DNA of 64,000 nt. Origin: Rhodococcus sp. 14-1411-2a (GTDB lineage: Bacteria > Actinomycetota > Actinomycetes > Mycobacteriales > Mycobacteriaceae). Where the stretch lies: NCBI RefSeq assembly GCF_002259485.1, contig NZ_NPGA01000011.1, positions 1 through 64,000 of the forward strand. Reading direction: 5' to 3'. Shown here in pieces: positions 35,530-44,865 of this stretch. Both the position numbers and the translations under genes were made by a program. The notes beneath the pieces are model-generated. The model worked only from the letters and a program-made list of their open reading frames with translations, had not been told where the DNA came from and did no database searches. Position 1 is the stretch's first letter. Every line of letters starts with the position of its first letter.

Positions 35530-36047
35530 GGGGCTCCCTTGTGAAACGAACTGCCCAGGCCCGAAAGCGTACCGATCATAGTTTCGGCTCGCCCGAAATT
35601 TCCTGATCCGGTCTCGCCCAGCCTGCGCAGCGCTCCACGGTCACCTGCCCAACCGATGTGGACACCTGCGCTCCACAAAAAAAGGGAGACACCCACTACT
35701 GACGGCGGTCGGGGGCGACAGCAGTAGCGGGTGTCTCATTGGGCATTCGCAGCACCTCGCAAGGTGGATGGGTTCCGGATGAGAAATTCTTTCGAAGTTT
35801 TTCGTCGACCCGAGGAATAGCCTGTGACCATGCCTTTCACAGCAGCGAATCACTACGATTTCAACGGCGACGACATCACCGGGACCCTCGATGCCCATCG
35901 ATCCGACCTGGGTTCCGTGGTTCGCACCGTCGTCGAAAATCGCGTGTAGCGACGGATCCAGCATGTCCGGAACAGCCCGCGTCCACATCCGGTTGTACGA
36001 GGTGAACGCGTGAAGCAGCGAGCTCCGAGAACACAGGCAGGCATCGA
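35530..36047. other. 518-bp region without a certain gene
   Basis: No confident CDS. A minus-strand intrinsic terminator (35686-35737) and a small hairpin (35753-35766) suggest a transcript ending here. Two short open frames overlap on opposite strands: plus 35830-35949 (39 codons) and minus ending past the terminator. Neither resembles anything I know. The region could hold a small RNA or a decayed gene. Confidence 0.5.
35678..35737 (-). terminator. Strong intrinsic terminator on the minus strand
   Basis: On the minus strand, arms GAGACACCCGCTACTG (35737-35722) and CAGTAGTGGGTGTCTC (35701-35686) pair over 16 bp with one G:U. A run of seven T (about 35677-35683) follows after CC. The loop contains a C5 run. 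No gene reads cleanly into it, so the transcript it ends is unknown. Confidence 0.75.
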
Positions 36048-36935
36048 ATGACCATCGAGATTCTCACCCCACGCGAGGTTCCCCTCGGCGGTCCTCGCGC
36101 ACTGAAGGTCCGGCGCACGCTCCCCCAGCGACAGCGTTCACTGATCGGCGCGTGGTGCTTCGCCGACCACTACGGCCCCGACACGTCGTCGATGGACGTA
36201 CCGCCGCATCCGCACACCGGACTCCAGACCGTCAGCTGGCTGTTCTCCGGGGAGATCGAGCATCGCGACAGCGTCGGATCGCATGCCATGGTGCGTCCCG
36301 GAGAGCTCAATCTGATGACGGCCGGCTACGGCATCAGTCACTCCGAGACATCCACCCCGGAGACCGAAATTCTGCACGGCATGCAACTGTGGGTGGCACT
36401 TCCGGCTCGCTCCCGCTTCACCGCACCGACTTTCGAGCACTACGTGCCGCGGACTCACACGAGCCAGGGGCTGACCGCGCGAGTATTTCTCGGCTCACTG
36501 CTAGGAGAGACCTCGCCGGTGGCCACGTTCACCCCACTCCTCGGAGTCGAGATCGTGCTCGACGCCGGGGCCCGCGTCACCCTCGACGTCGACCCGACGT
36601 TCGAGCACGGCGTCATCGTCGATCAGGGCACCGTGACGATGGACGAGACCGTCCTCGCCGCAGCCGAACTCGGCTATCGCGAACCGGGCGATTCGACGCT
36701 CGATCTGCACAATCCGACCCGAGAGCCGGTGCGGATGCTGCTGCTCGGTGGACCGCCGTTCGGGGAGCAGATCGTCATGTGGTGGAACTTCGTCGGTCGC
36801 AGCCACGAGGACGTCGTCGAGTATCGAGCCGCCTACGAGCGGGGCAGCGAGCAGTTCGGCACCGTCGAGGGGTATCCGGGATCTCGACTGCACGCACCTG
36901 CGCTACCCAACAGTCGGATGCAACCGCGCGGCTGA
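36048..36935 (+). CDS. Pirin family protein
   Basis: A 295-aa bicupin of the pirin family. The N-terminal cupin has the metal-binding PPHPHTGLQT and a second His in EIEHRD, followed by GISHSE and a Glu, the usual three His plus Glu iron site. Bacterial pirins include quercetin 2,3-dioxygenases and regulatory proteins; substrate not predictable. Its 3' end overlaps the convergent DUF21-CBS gene by 33 bp. Confidence 0.9.
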   Translation: MTIEILTPREVPLGGPRALKVRRTLPQRQRSLIGAWCFADHYGPDTSSMDVPPHPHTGLQTVSWLFSGEIEHRDSVGSHAMVRPGELNLMTAGYGISHSETSTPETEILHGMQLWVALPARSRFTAPTFEHYVPRTHTSQGLTARVFLGSLLGETSPVATFTPLLGVEIVLDAGARVTLDVDPTFEHGVIVDQGTVTMDETVLAAAELGYREPGDSTLDLHNPTREPVRMLLLGGPPFGEQIVMWWNFVGRSHEDVVEYRAAYERGSEQFGTVEGYPGSRLHAPALPNSRMQPRG

Positions 36936-37958
36936 ATTGTCCTGCTGTGCAGCACGAGCCGTGGGCAGTACCCGTTTGATGACGTCGGTGAGCGTGACGA
37001 TGCCGAGGAACTGTCCCTCGGTCTCGACAACCGCGAGCTGAACGCTGCGGTTGCGCATCTGCCGTAACAACTCGTACACCGGTGTCGCTCCGTCGACCGA
37101 GTAGGCCTCCCGTGCGTAGTCGGCGGCGGGTTCTTCGGCGGCTGCCAGCAGCGTGTCACGCACGTGCACGACACCGGGCGTCGCGCCTGCGCTGTCGGTG
37201 AGCAGTACCCGCAGGTGACCGGACCGCAGCGCCGCGGCCTGCACGTCGGACACCGTGGCACCGTGCGGAACCGACGTCGCCTTGGAGTCGGGCACCGTGA
37301 TCTTCTCGACGGTCAGCGTCTCGAGTTCGATCACCCGGGTGATCTGGGTTTGCAGTTCCGGTTCCAATACGCCGACCTGCGACGAGTACTCGACGAGGTT
37401 GCGGATGGTCTCGGCGTCGCGGCCGCCGACCGCAGCATTCTCGACCGGCTCCACTCCCGACCGTTGGACGAGCGTGTTGGCGATCTTGTTGACCCACACC
37501 AGGAACAGCCGAAAGGGTCGGATGAACGCCCGAGACGGCAACCCGATGATGGTGGCAGCGAGTTCGGGGTGCGCGATGGCCCAGGATTTCGGGGCCATCT
37601 CGCCGATCACCAGATGCAGGAACGTCACGAGCAACAGCGACAGTGCGAACGCGGCGGTTCCGGCCAACCATTCCGGAACCCCCCACGAGGTGAACACCGG
37701 GCCCAGCCAGGAATCGACGGCAGGCTTGGTGACGGCACCGAGGGCGAAGGTGCAGGCAGTGATGCCGAGCTGCGCGCCTGCCAGCATGATCGTCAACTCG
37801 TTCATTCCGCGCAGCGCGGCCCGCACCGATCGGCTCGTGCCTGCCTTCTCCTCCAGTCGATGCCTACGGGCACCGAGCAGCGCGAACTCGATGACGACGA
37901 AGAACGCACTCAGCGCGATGAGCAGTACCGTCACCGCAACGACGACCCACGCGTTCAT
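36903..37958 (-). CDS. DUF21-CBS membrane protein (CNNM/hemolysin-like)
   Basis: A 351-aa member of the CNNM/CorC transporter superfamily. It has an N-terminal DUF21 domain with about four transmembrane helices (residues 1-180) and a pair of CBS domains (about 200-335). The C-terminal CorC/HlyC domain is missing, unlike the longer neighbour. The family is linked to Mg2+/Co2+ efflux or homeostasis. Its ATG overlaps the stop of the upstream paralogue (ATGA). The two proteins probably form a heteromer. Confidence 0.9.
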   Translation of the reverse strand: MNAWVVVAVTVLLIALSAFFVVIEFALLGARRHRLEEKAGTSRSVRAALRGMNELTIMLAGAQLGITACTFALGAVTKPAVDSWLGPVFTSWGVPEWLAGTAAFALSLLLVTFLHLVIGEMAPKSWAIAHPELAATIIGLPSRAFIRPFRLFLVWVNKIANTLVQRSGVEPVENAAVGGRDAETIRNLVEYSSQVGVLEPELQTQITRVIELETLTVEKITVPDSKATSVPHGATVSDVQAAALRSGHLRVLLTDSAGATPGVVHVRDTLLAAAEEPAADYAREAYSVDGATPVYELLRQMRNRSVQLAVVETEGQFLGIVTLTDVIKRVLPTARAAQQDNSAARLHPTVG

Positions 37959-39367
37959 CGGTCCGTGTCCTCGTCCGACTCCGACGACGGCTCGCTGCCG
38001 TCCGGCGAGTTCTCGTGCAGTCTGATTCTCAGCTCACTCGGCACGTGCCGGTCCACCTCGAGCACCTCGACTTCCAGGGACGGACGCGGCGGTTCGTCTT
38101 CCATCAGATCGGCTCCGAACACCGCGAGATCGATACGAACGGTGTCCCCGACCTCGGGCAGATTCCCGCCCTCCGCGATGAGCAGGCCTGCGAGCGTCTC
38201 GTAGTCCCCTCGCGGCAACAGCATGTCGCGACCGATGGTGCGTTCGACCTCGTCGACGTGGACGTCGCCGTCCATGAGCCACACTCCGTCTTCCTGATCG
38301 TGCACGCCGGCGATGTCCTCGTCGTCGTCGTGCTCATCGGTGATCTCGCCGACCAATTCCTCGGCGAGATCCTCGATGGTGAGCACCCCGGCGAATCCGC
38401 CGTACTCGTCGATGACGCATGCCAACTCGTTCTTGGTGCTGGACAACAACTCCAGGGCATCCTCTAGTGGCATGAGCTCCGGCACGATCAGCGGTGCCCG
38501 CATGATCTCGGTGACCGGCCGTGTGTCGTCGGGCGCAGCGGCCATCACCTCGGCCAGCTGCACCACACCGATCGGCTCCTCACGGTCGCCGATCACCGGG
38601 TACCGGGTGTGCGCACGCACCATCCGCGCCCGCATCTCACCGATGGCAGTGGTGGGCGTGACCGCATCCACCCGAGTACGGGGAATCATCGCGTGTGCGA
38701 CATCGCGCTCGGGAAAGTCCAGGATGCGATCGAGCAGCAACGACAGGTCCTCGGTCAGATCCCCGCTCGCGCGGGAATCCTCGATGATGCTCTCGAGATC
38801 CTTCGCGGTGGCGCTGCTGTCCACGTCGTGCACCGGCTCGACTCGCAGCAGCCGCAGCATCGCGTTGGAGGACTTGTCGAAGAAGGTGATCAGCCAACCG
38901 AAGGCGGCCAGGTAGATGAGCGTCGAGCGGGCAAGGCGTCGGGACAGCGGATCGGGACTGGCGATGGCGAGATTCTTCGGATACAGCTCGCCGAAGATCA
39001 TCTGCACGACGGTAGCGAGCACGAGAGCGCCAACCGTGCCGATGGAAATACCCACCGCGATGGGCACTCCGGCACTGCTGAGCAGCTCGCCCAGCGATTC
39101 TCCGATGAACGGCTCGGCCACGTATCCGACCATCAGACCGGTGACAGTGATGCCCAACTGCGCGCCCGACAGCATGAACGACGTGCGCTTGGTGACCCTC
39201 AGTGCCCGCTCGGCCGACGCGTCGCCCTTCTCGGCACCGGTACGCAGCGTCGCCCGGTCGACGGACATGTAAGCGAACTCCTGGGCCACGAAGTATCCGT
39301 TGGCCGCGATGATCGCGGCGGTGAGCACGAAGCCGAGGAGCAAGGAAAGCAGCGCGGTGATCACCAT
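37955..39367 (-). CDS. DUF21-CBS-CorC membrane protein (CNNM/hemolysin-like)
   Basis: A 470-aa full-length member: DUF21 membrane domain (1-200, with ANGYFVAQEFAYMSVDR), CBS pair (about 215-350) and CorC_HlyC domain (about 365-450). The acidic tail after residue 450 is Ser/Glu/Asp-rich. Likely a Mg2+ (or Co2+) homeostasis transporter. It overlaps the shorter paralogue by 4 bp. The 171-bp gap upstream, to RNase HI, holds no clear gene. Confidence 0.92.
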   Translation of the reverse strand: MVITALLSLLLGFVLTAAIIAANGYFVAQEFAYMSVDRATLRTGAEKGDASAERALRVTKRTSFMLSGAQLGITVTGLMVGYVAEPFIGESLGELLSSAGVPIAVGISIGTVGALVLATVVQMIFGELYPKNLAIASPDPLSRRLARSTLIYLAAFGWLITFFDKSSNAMLRLLRVEPVHDVDSSATAKDLESIIEDSRASGDLTEDLSLLLDRILDFPERDVAHAMIPRTRVDAVTPTTAIGEMRARMVRAHTRYPVIGDREEPIGVVQLAEVMAAAPDDTRPVTEIMRAPLIVPELMPLEDALELLSSTKNELACVIDEYGGFAGVLTIEDLAEELVGEITDEHDDDEDIAGVHDQEDGVWLMDGDVHVDEVERTIGRDMLLPRGDYETLAGLLIAEGGNLPEVGDTVRIDLAVFGADLMEDEPPRPSLEVEVLEVDRHVPSELRIRLHENSPDGSEPSSESDEDTDR

Positions 39368-39538
39368 GCGATCACGCGAGAACGAGCGGCCGGAGCAGCG
39401 GCCACGGGTGGCCGAAAGAAAGCTATGGAGTGCACAGTGCGCTCGACGCCTCCGGTGTCAGAGAATCCGATTCGAGTGGAATGTCCAGATTCTACCGGCT
39501 GCCGTTGTCCAATTCTCACGTCCGGGCCGGATGCCCGA

Positions 39539-40081
39539 TCAGAACAGCGTCGGGACCGCGTCGTCGGACGTGGGCCGTGTCACCGGTGCCGGAGCGGAAG
39601 GAGCAGCAGCTACCGGAGCCGGTGTTGTCGCTACCGGTGCCGACGTACCGGCGGCGGCCACGGCGCGCGCGGCTTCACCTGCCAAGGCGTCGGCCGCTTC
39701 GTTGAAGTGATTGCCGACGTGTCCGCGGACCCACCGGAACCGGACCGGACCCTCACGTTCGGTGATGGCTCGCTCGATGCTCTGCACCAGCTCCAGGTTG
39801 CGCACCGGAGTACCGCCCGCTGTTTTCCAGCCCTTGCGCTTCCAGCCCGCGAGCCATTCCGACGCGCACTTGATGGCGTACTGCGAGTCGGATTCGATCA
39901 ACAGCGGCTCGGGGCCCGGGTGCGCCAGAACCGCCTCGAGCAGGGCCCTGAGCTCGGCGACCTGGTTGGTGCCCGAGGGCTCACCGCCGGAGTTGCTCGG
40001 CCCCGTGTGGTTGACCCACGCCCACCCGATTGCTCCGCCGGGGTTACGCAGACACGAGCCGTCCGTACTCACGATGATCAC
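39539..40081 (-). CDS. rnhA: Ribonuclease HI
   Basis: A 180-aa RNase H that cleaves RNA in RNA:DNA hybrids. Catalytic acids lie in STDGSC (Asp7), QVAELRAL (Glu), IESDSQYA (Asp) and NEAADALA (Asp). The domain ends near residue 140, followed by a 40-residue Ala/Pro/Thr-rich disordered tail. The GTG at 40081 gives the canonical N-terminus; the open frame reaches 40153 but that part is unlike the family. Monocistronic, by spacing. Confidence 0.92.
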   Translation of the reverse strand: MIIVSTDGSCLRNPGGAIGWAWVNHTGPSNSGGEPSGTNQVAELRALLEAVLAHPGPEPLLIESDSQYAIKCASEWLAGWKRKGWKTAGGTPVRNLELVQSIERAITEREGPVRFRWVRGHVGNHFNEAADALAGEAARAVAAAGTSAPVATTPAPVAAAPSAPAPVTRPTSDDAVPTLF

Positions 40082-40163
40082 GGTCTCAGACCCTACGTCG
40101 GGGCACCGACAAACTCCGGGTGACTCGCGCACGAACACCGAGGTACTTGGCACTCGACTGCGC

Positions 40164-40194
40164 GGCAGTGCGAATTCGATTCCGGCGCACTGCC
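40164..40194. terminator. Hairpin terminator after the MFS gene
   Basis: Perfect 9-bp arms GGCAGTGCG and CGCACTGCC lie 8 bp beyond the stop of the minus-strand MFS gene. No strong T-run follows. Confidence 0.55.
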
Positions 40195-40201
40195 AACCGG
40201 G

Positions 40202-41395
40202 TCAGGCGTAGTGGGACTCCCTCGCCTTCCTGCCGTCGAGGGTGAGCAGCACGAACGCCACCGCCGCGAGCGCTGCGACGAGCGCGGAGAACACCAGTCC
40301 CGCAGTCACCAATCCCCATTCGTTCGCCGCAGCCCCGGCCCCGATGACCGGCAACGAGATGGCGACGTACAGCACCACGAAGAACGTCGAGGTCACTTCT
40401 GCTCGACGTTCCGGCGGAAGCCCAGCGGCGATGGCCGCCATACCGTTGCTGAACGTCACACCCTGCCCGACGCCGCACAGCAGCGCCGCGATCACCAGGA
40501 CCGGCAGCGACGTCAGGAGCAGCGACAGCGCCAGGACCACCAGCCCGACCGTCAGAACGAAGCAACCCCAGCGCTGCGCCGACGTCGGATCGGCCCGGCC
40601 CAGCAGGATCTGCGCGGTCGCGGATGCCGCGAAGACCGCGAACACCACGACCCCGGTGACGGCATGATTGTCGATCTGCAGCACCCCCGCGATGAATCCC
40701 GGTGACACCGCGGTGAACAGGCCGAGCACCGCGAAGCCGGCGAAACCACCGATCGACGCGCGCAGAAAAGCGCCACGAACGTCCGCCGGTACGGACAGTC
40801 GTTGCATCTGCGGGCGCGCCCCTGCTGCGACCCGAACGGTTTCGGGAGCGAGAAACACCGCCAGAGCGGCCACGGCGAGCAGGCCGATGTCGACGAAGAA
40901 GGTCAGGCGTAGCGGTTGCGGAAGGTATTCGGCCAGCAACCCGGCCACCAGCGGACCCAGGCCGAGGCCGCCGATATTGGCCGCCGTGGCGATGGCCGGG
41001 GCACGATCCCGCCACTTGTCCGGCACCAGTTCGATCAGGGTCACCGTCGCGGTTCCGACGAAGATTCCCGCCGACAGTCCGGACAGCACCCGCCCGATCA
41101 CCAGCGCCGTGAGCGAACCCGCAGTCACGAACACCACGGCACTGATCAGGCCGAAACCGATGGCCGCCAACAGCATCGGACGACGACCGAGCGAATCCGA
41201 CCACCGCCCGAAGGCCAGCAGGGCAGCGAGTACACCGACCGCGTACGCCGCGAACACCAGCGTGACGACGAATACGGAGAACCCGAACTCGACCTCGTAC
41301 AACGCGTAGAGCGGCGTCGGCATGGTCGTACCCATCATCGCCACGACGAACGCGTAGGCGACTCCGACGAACGATGCGGCACTCGATCGAGCCAC
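40202..41395 (-). CDS. MFS transporter (12 TM)
   Basis: A 397-aa major facilitator with about 12 helices. The signature loop is GRWSDSLGRRPML, and motif C-like glycines are seen in IGGLGLGPLVAGLLAEY. It is DHA1-like, probably exporting drugs or metabolites. The GTG at 41395 is chosen because a strong AGGAGG lies 5-6 nt upstream; longer in-frame starts are ignored. It is divergent from the AlkA-like glycosylase with 176 bp between them. Confidence 0.9.
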   Translation of the reverse strand: MARSSAASFVGVAYAFVVAMMGTTMPTPLYALYEVEFGFSVFVVTLVFAAYAVGVLAALLAFGRWSDSLGRRPMLLAAIGFGLISAVVFVTAGSLTALVIGRVLSGLSAGIFVGTATVTLIELVPDKWRDRAPAIATAANIGGLGLGPLVAGLLAEYLPQPLRLTFFVDIGLLAVAALAVFLAPETVRVAAGARPQMQRLSVPADVRGAFLRASIGGFAGFAVLGLFTAVSPGFIAGVLQIDNHAVTGVVVFAVFAASATAQILLGRADPTSAQRWGCFVLTVGLVVLALSLLLTSLPVLVIAALLCGVGQGVTFSNGMAAIAAGLPPERRAEVTSTFFVVLYVAISLPVIGAGAAANEWGLVTAGLVFSALVAALAAVAFVLLTLDGRKARESHYA

Positions 41396-41571
41396 GAAAA
41401 TCCTCCTGACGCTGTAGACCTGGCCAGAGGCGGCGAGAGAGTCCGTGCGGTACTCCTGCGCTCCGAGAGGCACTATGTATCTTGCCGTCGGTGTTGCAAC
41501 AGTGCCGACCGACGCCCTGAAGGGGACCTTCTCGGTCCGCATGGCCACGACCGTTCGGAGGTGACGAACCG

Positions 41572-42504
41572 ATGCCCGACGACGCCGGTACCGACGGGCT
41601 GGCCCGCGTGGTCACGTCCGAGCAACGCATCGACGTCCGGATGTCGGTGTCGCCGCTGCGCCGTGGCCGCGGCGACCCCACCTACGAGTCGACGCCGGAC
41701 GGCGGCATCTGGCGCACGTCGCGAATGAGCTCGGGCCCGGTGACCTACCGCCTGACGCAGGTGTCGCCGACGAGCGCGCAGGTTCGAGCCTGGGGCCCCG
41801 GCGCACCCGAGCTGTTGGACGCGGCACCCGCTCTGCTGGGGCTGGACGACGACGCCGGCACCTTCGCACCGGAGCATCCGATTCTCCGGGAAGCCCATCG
41901 GCAGCTACCGCACCTGCGCCTGGGCCGTACCGGACTGGTACTCGAGGCCCTGATTCCGGCGATCATCGAACAACGCGTACACGGAATTTCGGCGTTCGGT
42001 TCGTGGCGGTACCTGGTGAGCAAGTTCGGCGAGAGCGCACCCGGACCCACTCCCAAGCCGATGTTCGTCTTCCCGACACCCGACGTGTGGCGTCGCATTC
42101 CGTCCTGGGACTACCACCGCGCCAACGTCGACCCGGCCCGGTCGAAGACCATCGTCCGCGCTGCCTGCGCGGCCGGACGCCTGGAGGAGGCGTCGGGAAT
42201 GACGCCCGAGGACGCTGCGCGCAGGCTGCGGGCAATCCCGGGCGTCGGTGTCTGGACGGCGGCCGAGACCGCGCAACGCGCCCTCGGGGATCCCGACGCA
42301 TTGTCGGTGGGCGATTACCACCTGGCGTCGGTGGTGGGCTGGTCTCTGCTGGGTAGATCGATCGACGACGCGGAGATGGTCGAGTATCTGCAGCCTCTGG
42401 CCCCGCATCGGCATCGCGCGATTCGGCTGCTGTACTTGAGCGGCAAGGCCACCAAGCCCAAGTTCGGTCCGCGAACCGCTCTGGTGGACCACACCTGGCA
42501 TTGA
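41572..42504 (+). CDS. AlkA-like DNA-3-methyladenine glycosylase
   Basis: A 310-aa HhH-GPD superfamily protein. The helix-hairpin-helix is LRAIPGVGVWTAAETAQRA, followed by the catalytic Asp in LSVGDYHL, as in AlkA/MagIII-type glycosylases. It excises alkylated bases to start base excision repair. The first 60 residues are a non-catalytic beta-rich part. GGAGGTGA precedes the ATG. No ada or ogt gene is adjacent. Confidence 0.88.
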   Translation: MPDDAGTDGLARVVTSEQRIDVRMSVSPLRRGRGDPTYESTPDGGIWRTSRMSSGPVTYRLTQVSPTSAQVRAWGPGAPELLDAAPALLGLDDDAGTFAPEHPILREAHRQLPHLRLGRTGLVLEALIPAIIEQRVHGISAFGSWRYLVSKFGESAPGPTPKPMFVFPTPDVWRRIPSWDYHRANVDPARSKTIVRAACAAGRLEEASGMTPEDAARRLRAIPGVGVWTAAETAQRALGDPDALSVGDYHLASVVGWSLLGRSIDDAEMVEYLQPLAPHRHRAIRLLYLSGKATKPKFGPRTALVDHTWH

Positions 42505-42555
42505 GCCCCGGACTGCTCGTACAGTCGAGTTGTACGCCAACGTAAGGGGTTTTTC

Positions 42556-43500
42556 GTGGTTGCTATCGGCCGTTCCGATCTCGACATCTTTCCGCTCGCC
42601 CTCGGCGGGAACACCTTCGGCTGGACCAGCGACGAGGCTGCGTCCTTCGAGATTCTCGATGCGTTCACCGCGGGCGGAGGCAACTTCGTCGACACCGCAG
42701 ACTCGTACTCGGCATTCGCCGACGGCAACTCCGGCGGCGAATCCGAAACCGTCATCGGCAACTGGACCAGAGCCCGCGGAAACCGGGACGACGTCGTCAT
42801 CGCCACCAAGGTCAGCCAGCATCCCGAGTTCCGCGGACTGGCCCCGGACAACATCCGGGCCGCCGCCGACGCGTCGCTGAGCCGGCTGCAGACCGACCAC
42901 ATCGACATCTACTACGCGCACTACGACGACGAGAAGACCCCGCTCGTGGAGTCCCTCGCCGCATTCGACGGGTTGGTCGAAGCAGGCAAGGTCCGGCACG
43001 TCGCCATCTCGAACTACTCGCCTGCACGCGTTCGCGAGTGGCTGGAACTGACGAACGAGAACGGTTTCGCGCCACCGATCGCACTGCAGCCGCACTACAA
43101 CCTGGTGGCCCGCCGCGATTACGAGGGTGAACTGCAGCATCTGGCCGTCGAGAACGACCTCGGTGTGTTCCCGTACTTCTCTCTCGCCGCCGGGTTCCTG
43201 ACGGGCAAGTACCGCACCCGCGAGGACCTGGCCGGGAAGCAGCGCGAACGTCTGACCACGGGGTACTTCTCCGATGCCGGTCTGGATGTGGTGCAGGGCC
43301 TGCGCGAGATCGCCGAATCCCGTTCGGCAGAGATCTCGAGCGTCGCGCTGGCCTGGCTGCTGGCCCGACCGGGAGTCACCGCGCCGATCGCGAGTGCAAG
43401 CAAGCTATCTCAGCTACCGGCCCTGCTCGATGCGCCGGCGTTGGCTCTGACCAGCCAGGAAGTCGAGAAGCTGACCGTACTGTCCGAGGCCGTGGCCTAG
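42556..43500 (+). CDS. Aldo/keto reductase
   Basis: A 314-aa NADPH-dependent aldo/keto reductase (YhdN/Tas-like). The catalytic tetrad is expected as Asp (FVDTADSYS), Tyr in that segment, Lys (VVIATKVS) and His (IDIYYAHYDD). The NADPH-binding C-terminal element is PIASASKLSQL. The start is GTG with AAGGGGT upstream. Substrate unknown. Confidence 0.9.
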   Translation: MVAIGRSDLDIFPLALGGNTFGWTSDEAASFEILDAFTAGGGNFVDTADSYSAFADGNSGGESETVIGNWTRARGNRDDVVIATKVSQHPEFRGLAPDNIRAAADASLSRLQTDHIDIYYAHYDDEKTPLVESLAAFDGLVEAGKVRHVAISNYSPARVREWLELTNENGFAPPIALQPHYNLVARRDYEGELQHLAVENDLGVFPYFSLAAGFLTGKYRTREDLAGKQRERLTTGYFSDAGLDVVQGLREIAESRSAEISSVALAWLLARPGVTAPIASASKLSQLPALLDAPALALTSQEVEKLTVLSEAVA

Positions 43501-43516
43501 AACACGAAAGTTGTAG

Positions 43517-43553
43517 TCAGCAACGGGAACAGAACGAGTACCCCGGTTGCTGA
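43517..43553. promoter_or_regulatory. Hairpin just upstream of the MFS start
   Basis: TCAGCAAC (43517-43524) and GTTGCTGA (43546-43553) pair perfectly over 8 bp with a 21-nt loop. It ends 7 bp before the GTG of the exporter gene and could act as a terminator for the reductase gene or as a translation-blocking hairpin. Confidence 0.35.
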
Positions 43554-43560
43554 ACCTCGG

Positions 43561-44826
43561 GTGGCCCAAGCACCGAACACGTCAGCAACCGAGACAGCCG
43601 TAGCCGAAGCACCGGTAACGAACACGTCCCCCGAGCCGACCTCCAAGGAACGCCTGCGGGTGATCCTGGTGCTCGGCGCGCTCATCGCGCTCGGCCCCTT
43701 GACCATCGACATGTATCTGCCGGCTCTTCCGGCGATCGCCGACGACCTGAACACGTCCTCGTCCGCCGTGCAGCTCACCCTCGCAGGCACCCTGGTCGGT
43801 CTTGCCCTCGGTCAGCTGATCATCGGCCCGCTATCGGACATCGTCGGTCGACGGCTGCCCCTCATCGTCGGCACCGGAGTGCACATCCTGGCCTCCGTGG
43901 CGTGCATCGTGGCTCCCAACATCGCTGTTCTCGGCGGCCTTCGCGTCGTACAGGGTCTGGGTGCTGCGGCCGCAGCCGTGGTCGCGATGGCCATCGTGCG
44001 CGACCTGTTCAGTGGCCGTGCCGCCGCGACCGTCCTGTCCCGCCTGATGCTGGTCATGGGCGTCGCTCCCGTGCTGGCTCCGTCGCTGGGCGGTGCCGTG
44101 CTGCTGGTCGGATCATGGCGTCTCGTGTTCGCGGCGCTGGCGATCATGGGTGTTGCTCTGATGACTCTTGCCATCGTCTCGCTCCGCGAGACGCTGCCAC
44201 CCGAGCGTCGCCGCGCCAGCGGCGTCATGCCGGTACTGCGCACCTACCGTTCACTGCTGCGGGACGCCCAGTTCGTCGTTCTCGTCCTCGTCGCCGCACT
44301 GGCGATGGCCTCGCTGTTCGCCTACATCGCCGGGTCGTCGTTCGTCCTGCAGGAGGAGTTCGGCCTCGACGAGCAGCAGTTCGCCATCGTCTTCGCCGCC
44401 GGTGCCATCTCCCTCATCGGCGCTTCCCAGCTCAACGTCCTTCTGCTCGGACGCTTCGCACCGGTGCAGATCGTGCTGACAGCGCTGTCCTTCGCCGTGT
44501 TCGCGGGTGCCGTCATGACGGTCCTCGCGATCACCGGGGTCGGCGGCATGGCCGGCTTCGTCGTCCCACTGTGGTTCGTGCTCGGGGCCGTCGGATTCGT
44601 GATGCCCAACGCGCCCGCGCTCGCTCTGTCCAGGCACGGTGAGGCCGCAGGCGGTGCCGCTGCCCTGCTCGGAGCAGCTCAGTTCGGACTCGGTGCCATC
44701 GTCGCGCCGATCGTCGGCGTGCTCGGAAACGACGCGATCGCCGTGGCCACCACGATGGTCGTGACCTCTGCTGCAGCGCTGATCGCGCTGGGCGTCATCA
44801 CCGCGCGCTCGACTTCCCACCGATGA
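43561..44826 (+). CDS. Bcr/CflA-type multidrug efflux MFS transporter
   Basis: A 421-aa 12-helix transporter. The motif GPLSDIVGRRLPL between helices 2 and 3, and the DMYLPALPAI opening, are characteristic of the Bcr/CflA drug-resistance subfamily. A 30-residue hydrophilic N-terminal extension (Thr/Ala/Pro-rich) precedes helix 1. The start is GTG at 43561; no convincing ribosome site is seen, and a hairpin occupies that position. Confidence 0.9.
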   Translation: MAQAPNTSATETAVAEAPVTNTSPEPTSKERLRVILVLGALIALGPLTIDMYLPALPAIADDLNTSSSAVQLTLAGTLVGLALGQLIIGPLSDIVGRRLPLIVGTGVHILASVACIVAPNIAVLGGLRVVQGLGAAAAAVVAMAIVRDLFSGRAAATVLSRLMLVMGVAPVLAPSLGGAVLLVGSWRLVFAALAIMGVALMTLAIVSLRETLPPERRRASGVMPVLRTYRSLLRDAQFVVLVLVAALAMASLFAYIAGSSFVLQEEFGLDEQQFAIVFAAGAISLIGASQLNVLLLGRFAPVQIVLTALSFAVFAGAVMTVLAITGVGGMAGFVVPLWFVLGAVGFVMPNAPALALSRHGEAAGGAAALLGAAQFGLGAIVAPIVGVLGNDAIAVATTMVVTSAAALIALGVITARSTSHR

Positions 44827-44865
44827 GCACGGTGGTGCGGGCCGCCACACACTAGGGTTTCCGCC

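Noticed and set aside
35670..35830. 6C small RNA
   Set aside because: The motif needs two hairpins with six-cytosine loops; only one C-rich loop with five consecutive C is visible. Kept only as an unnamed candidate transcript.
35821..35843. CRP-type site TGTGA/TCACA
   Set aside because: The arms are 9 bp apart, not the 6 bp needed for a CRP half-site pair.
35830..35949. 39-codon plus-strand ORF
   Set aside because: No ribosome site, no known relatives, and opposing frames look equally coding; recorded only in the region note.
38609..40123. 504-aa plus-strand frame
   Set aside because: Antisense shadow across the DUF21-CBS and RNase HI genes.
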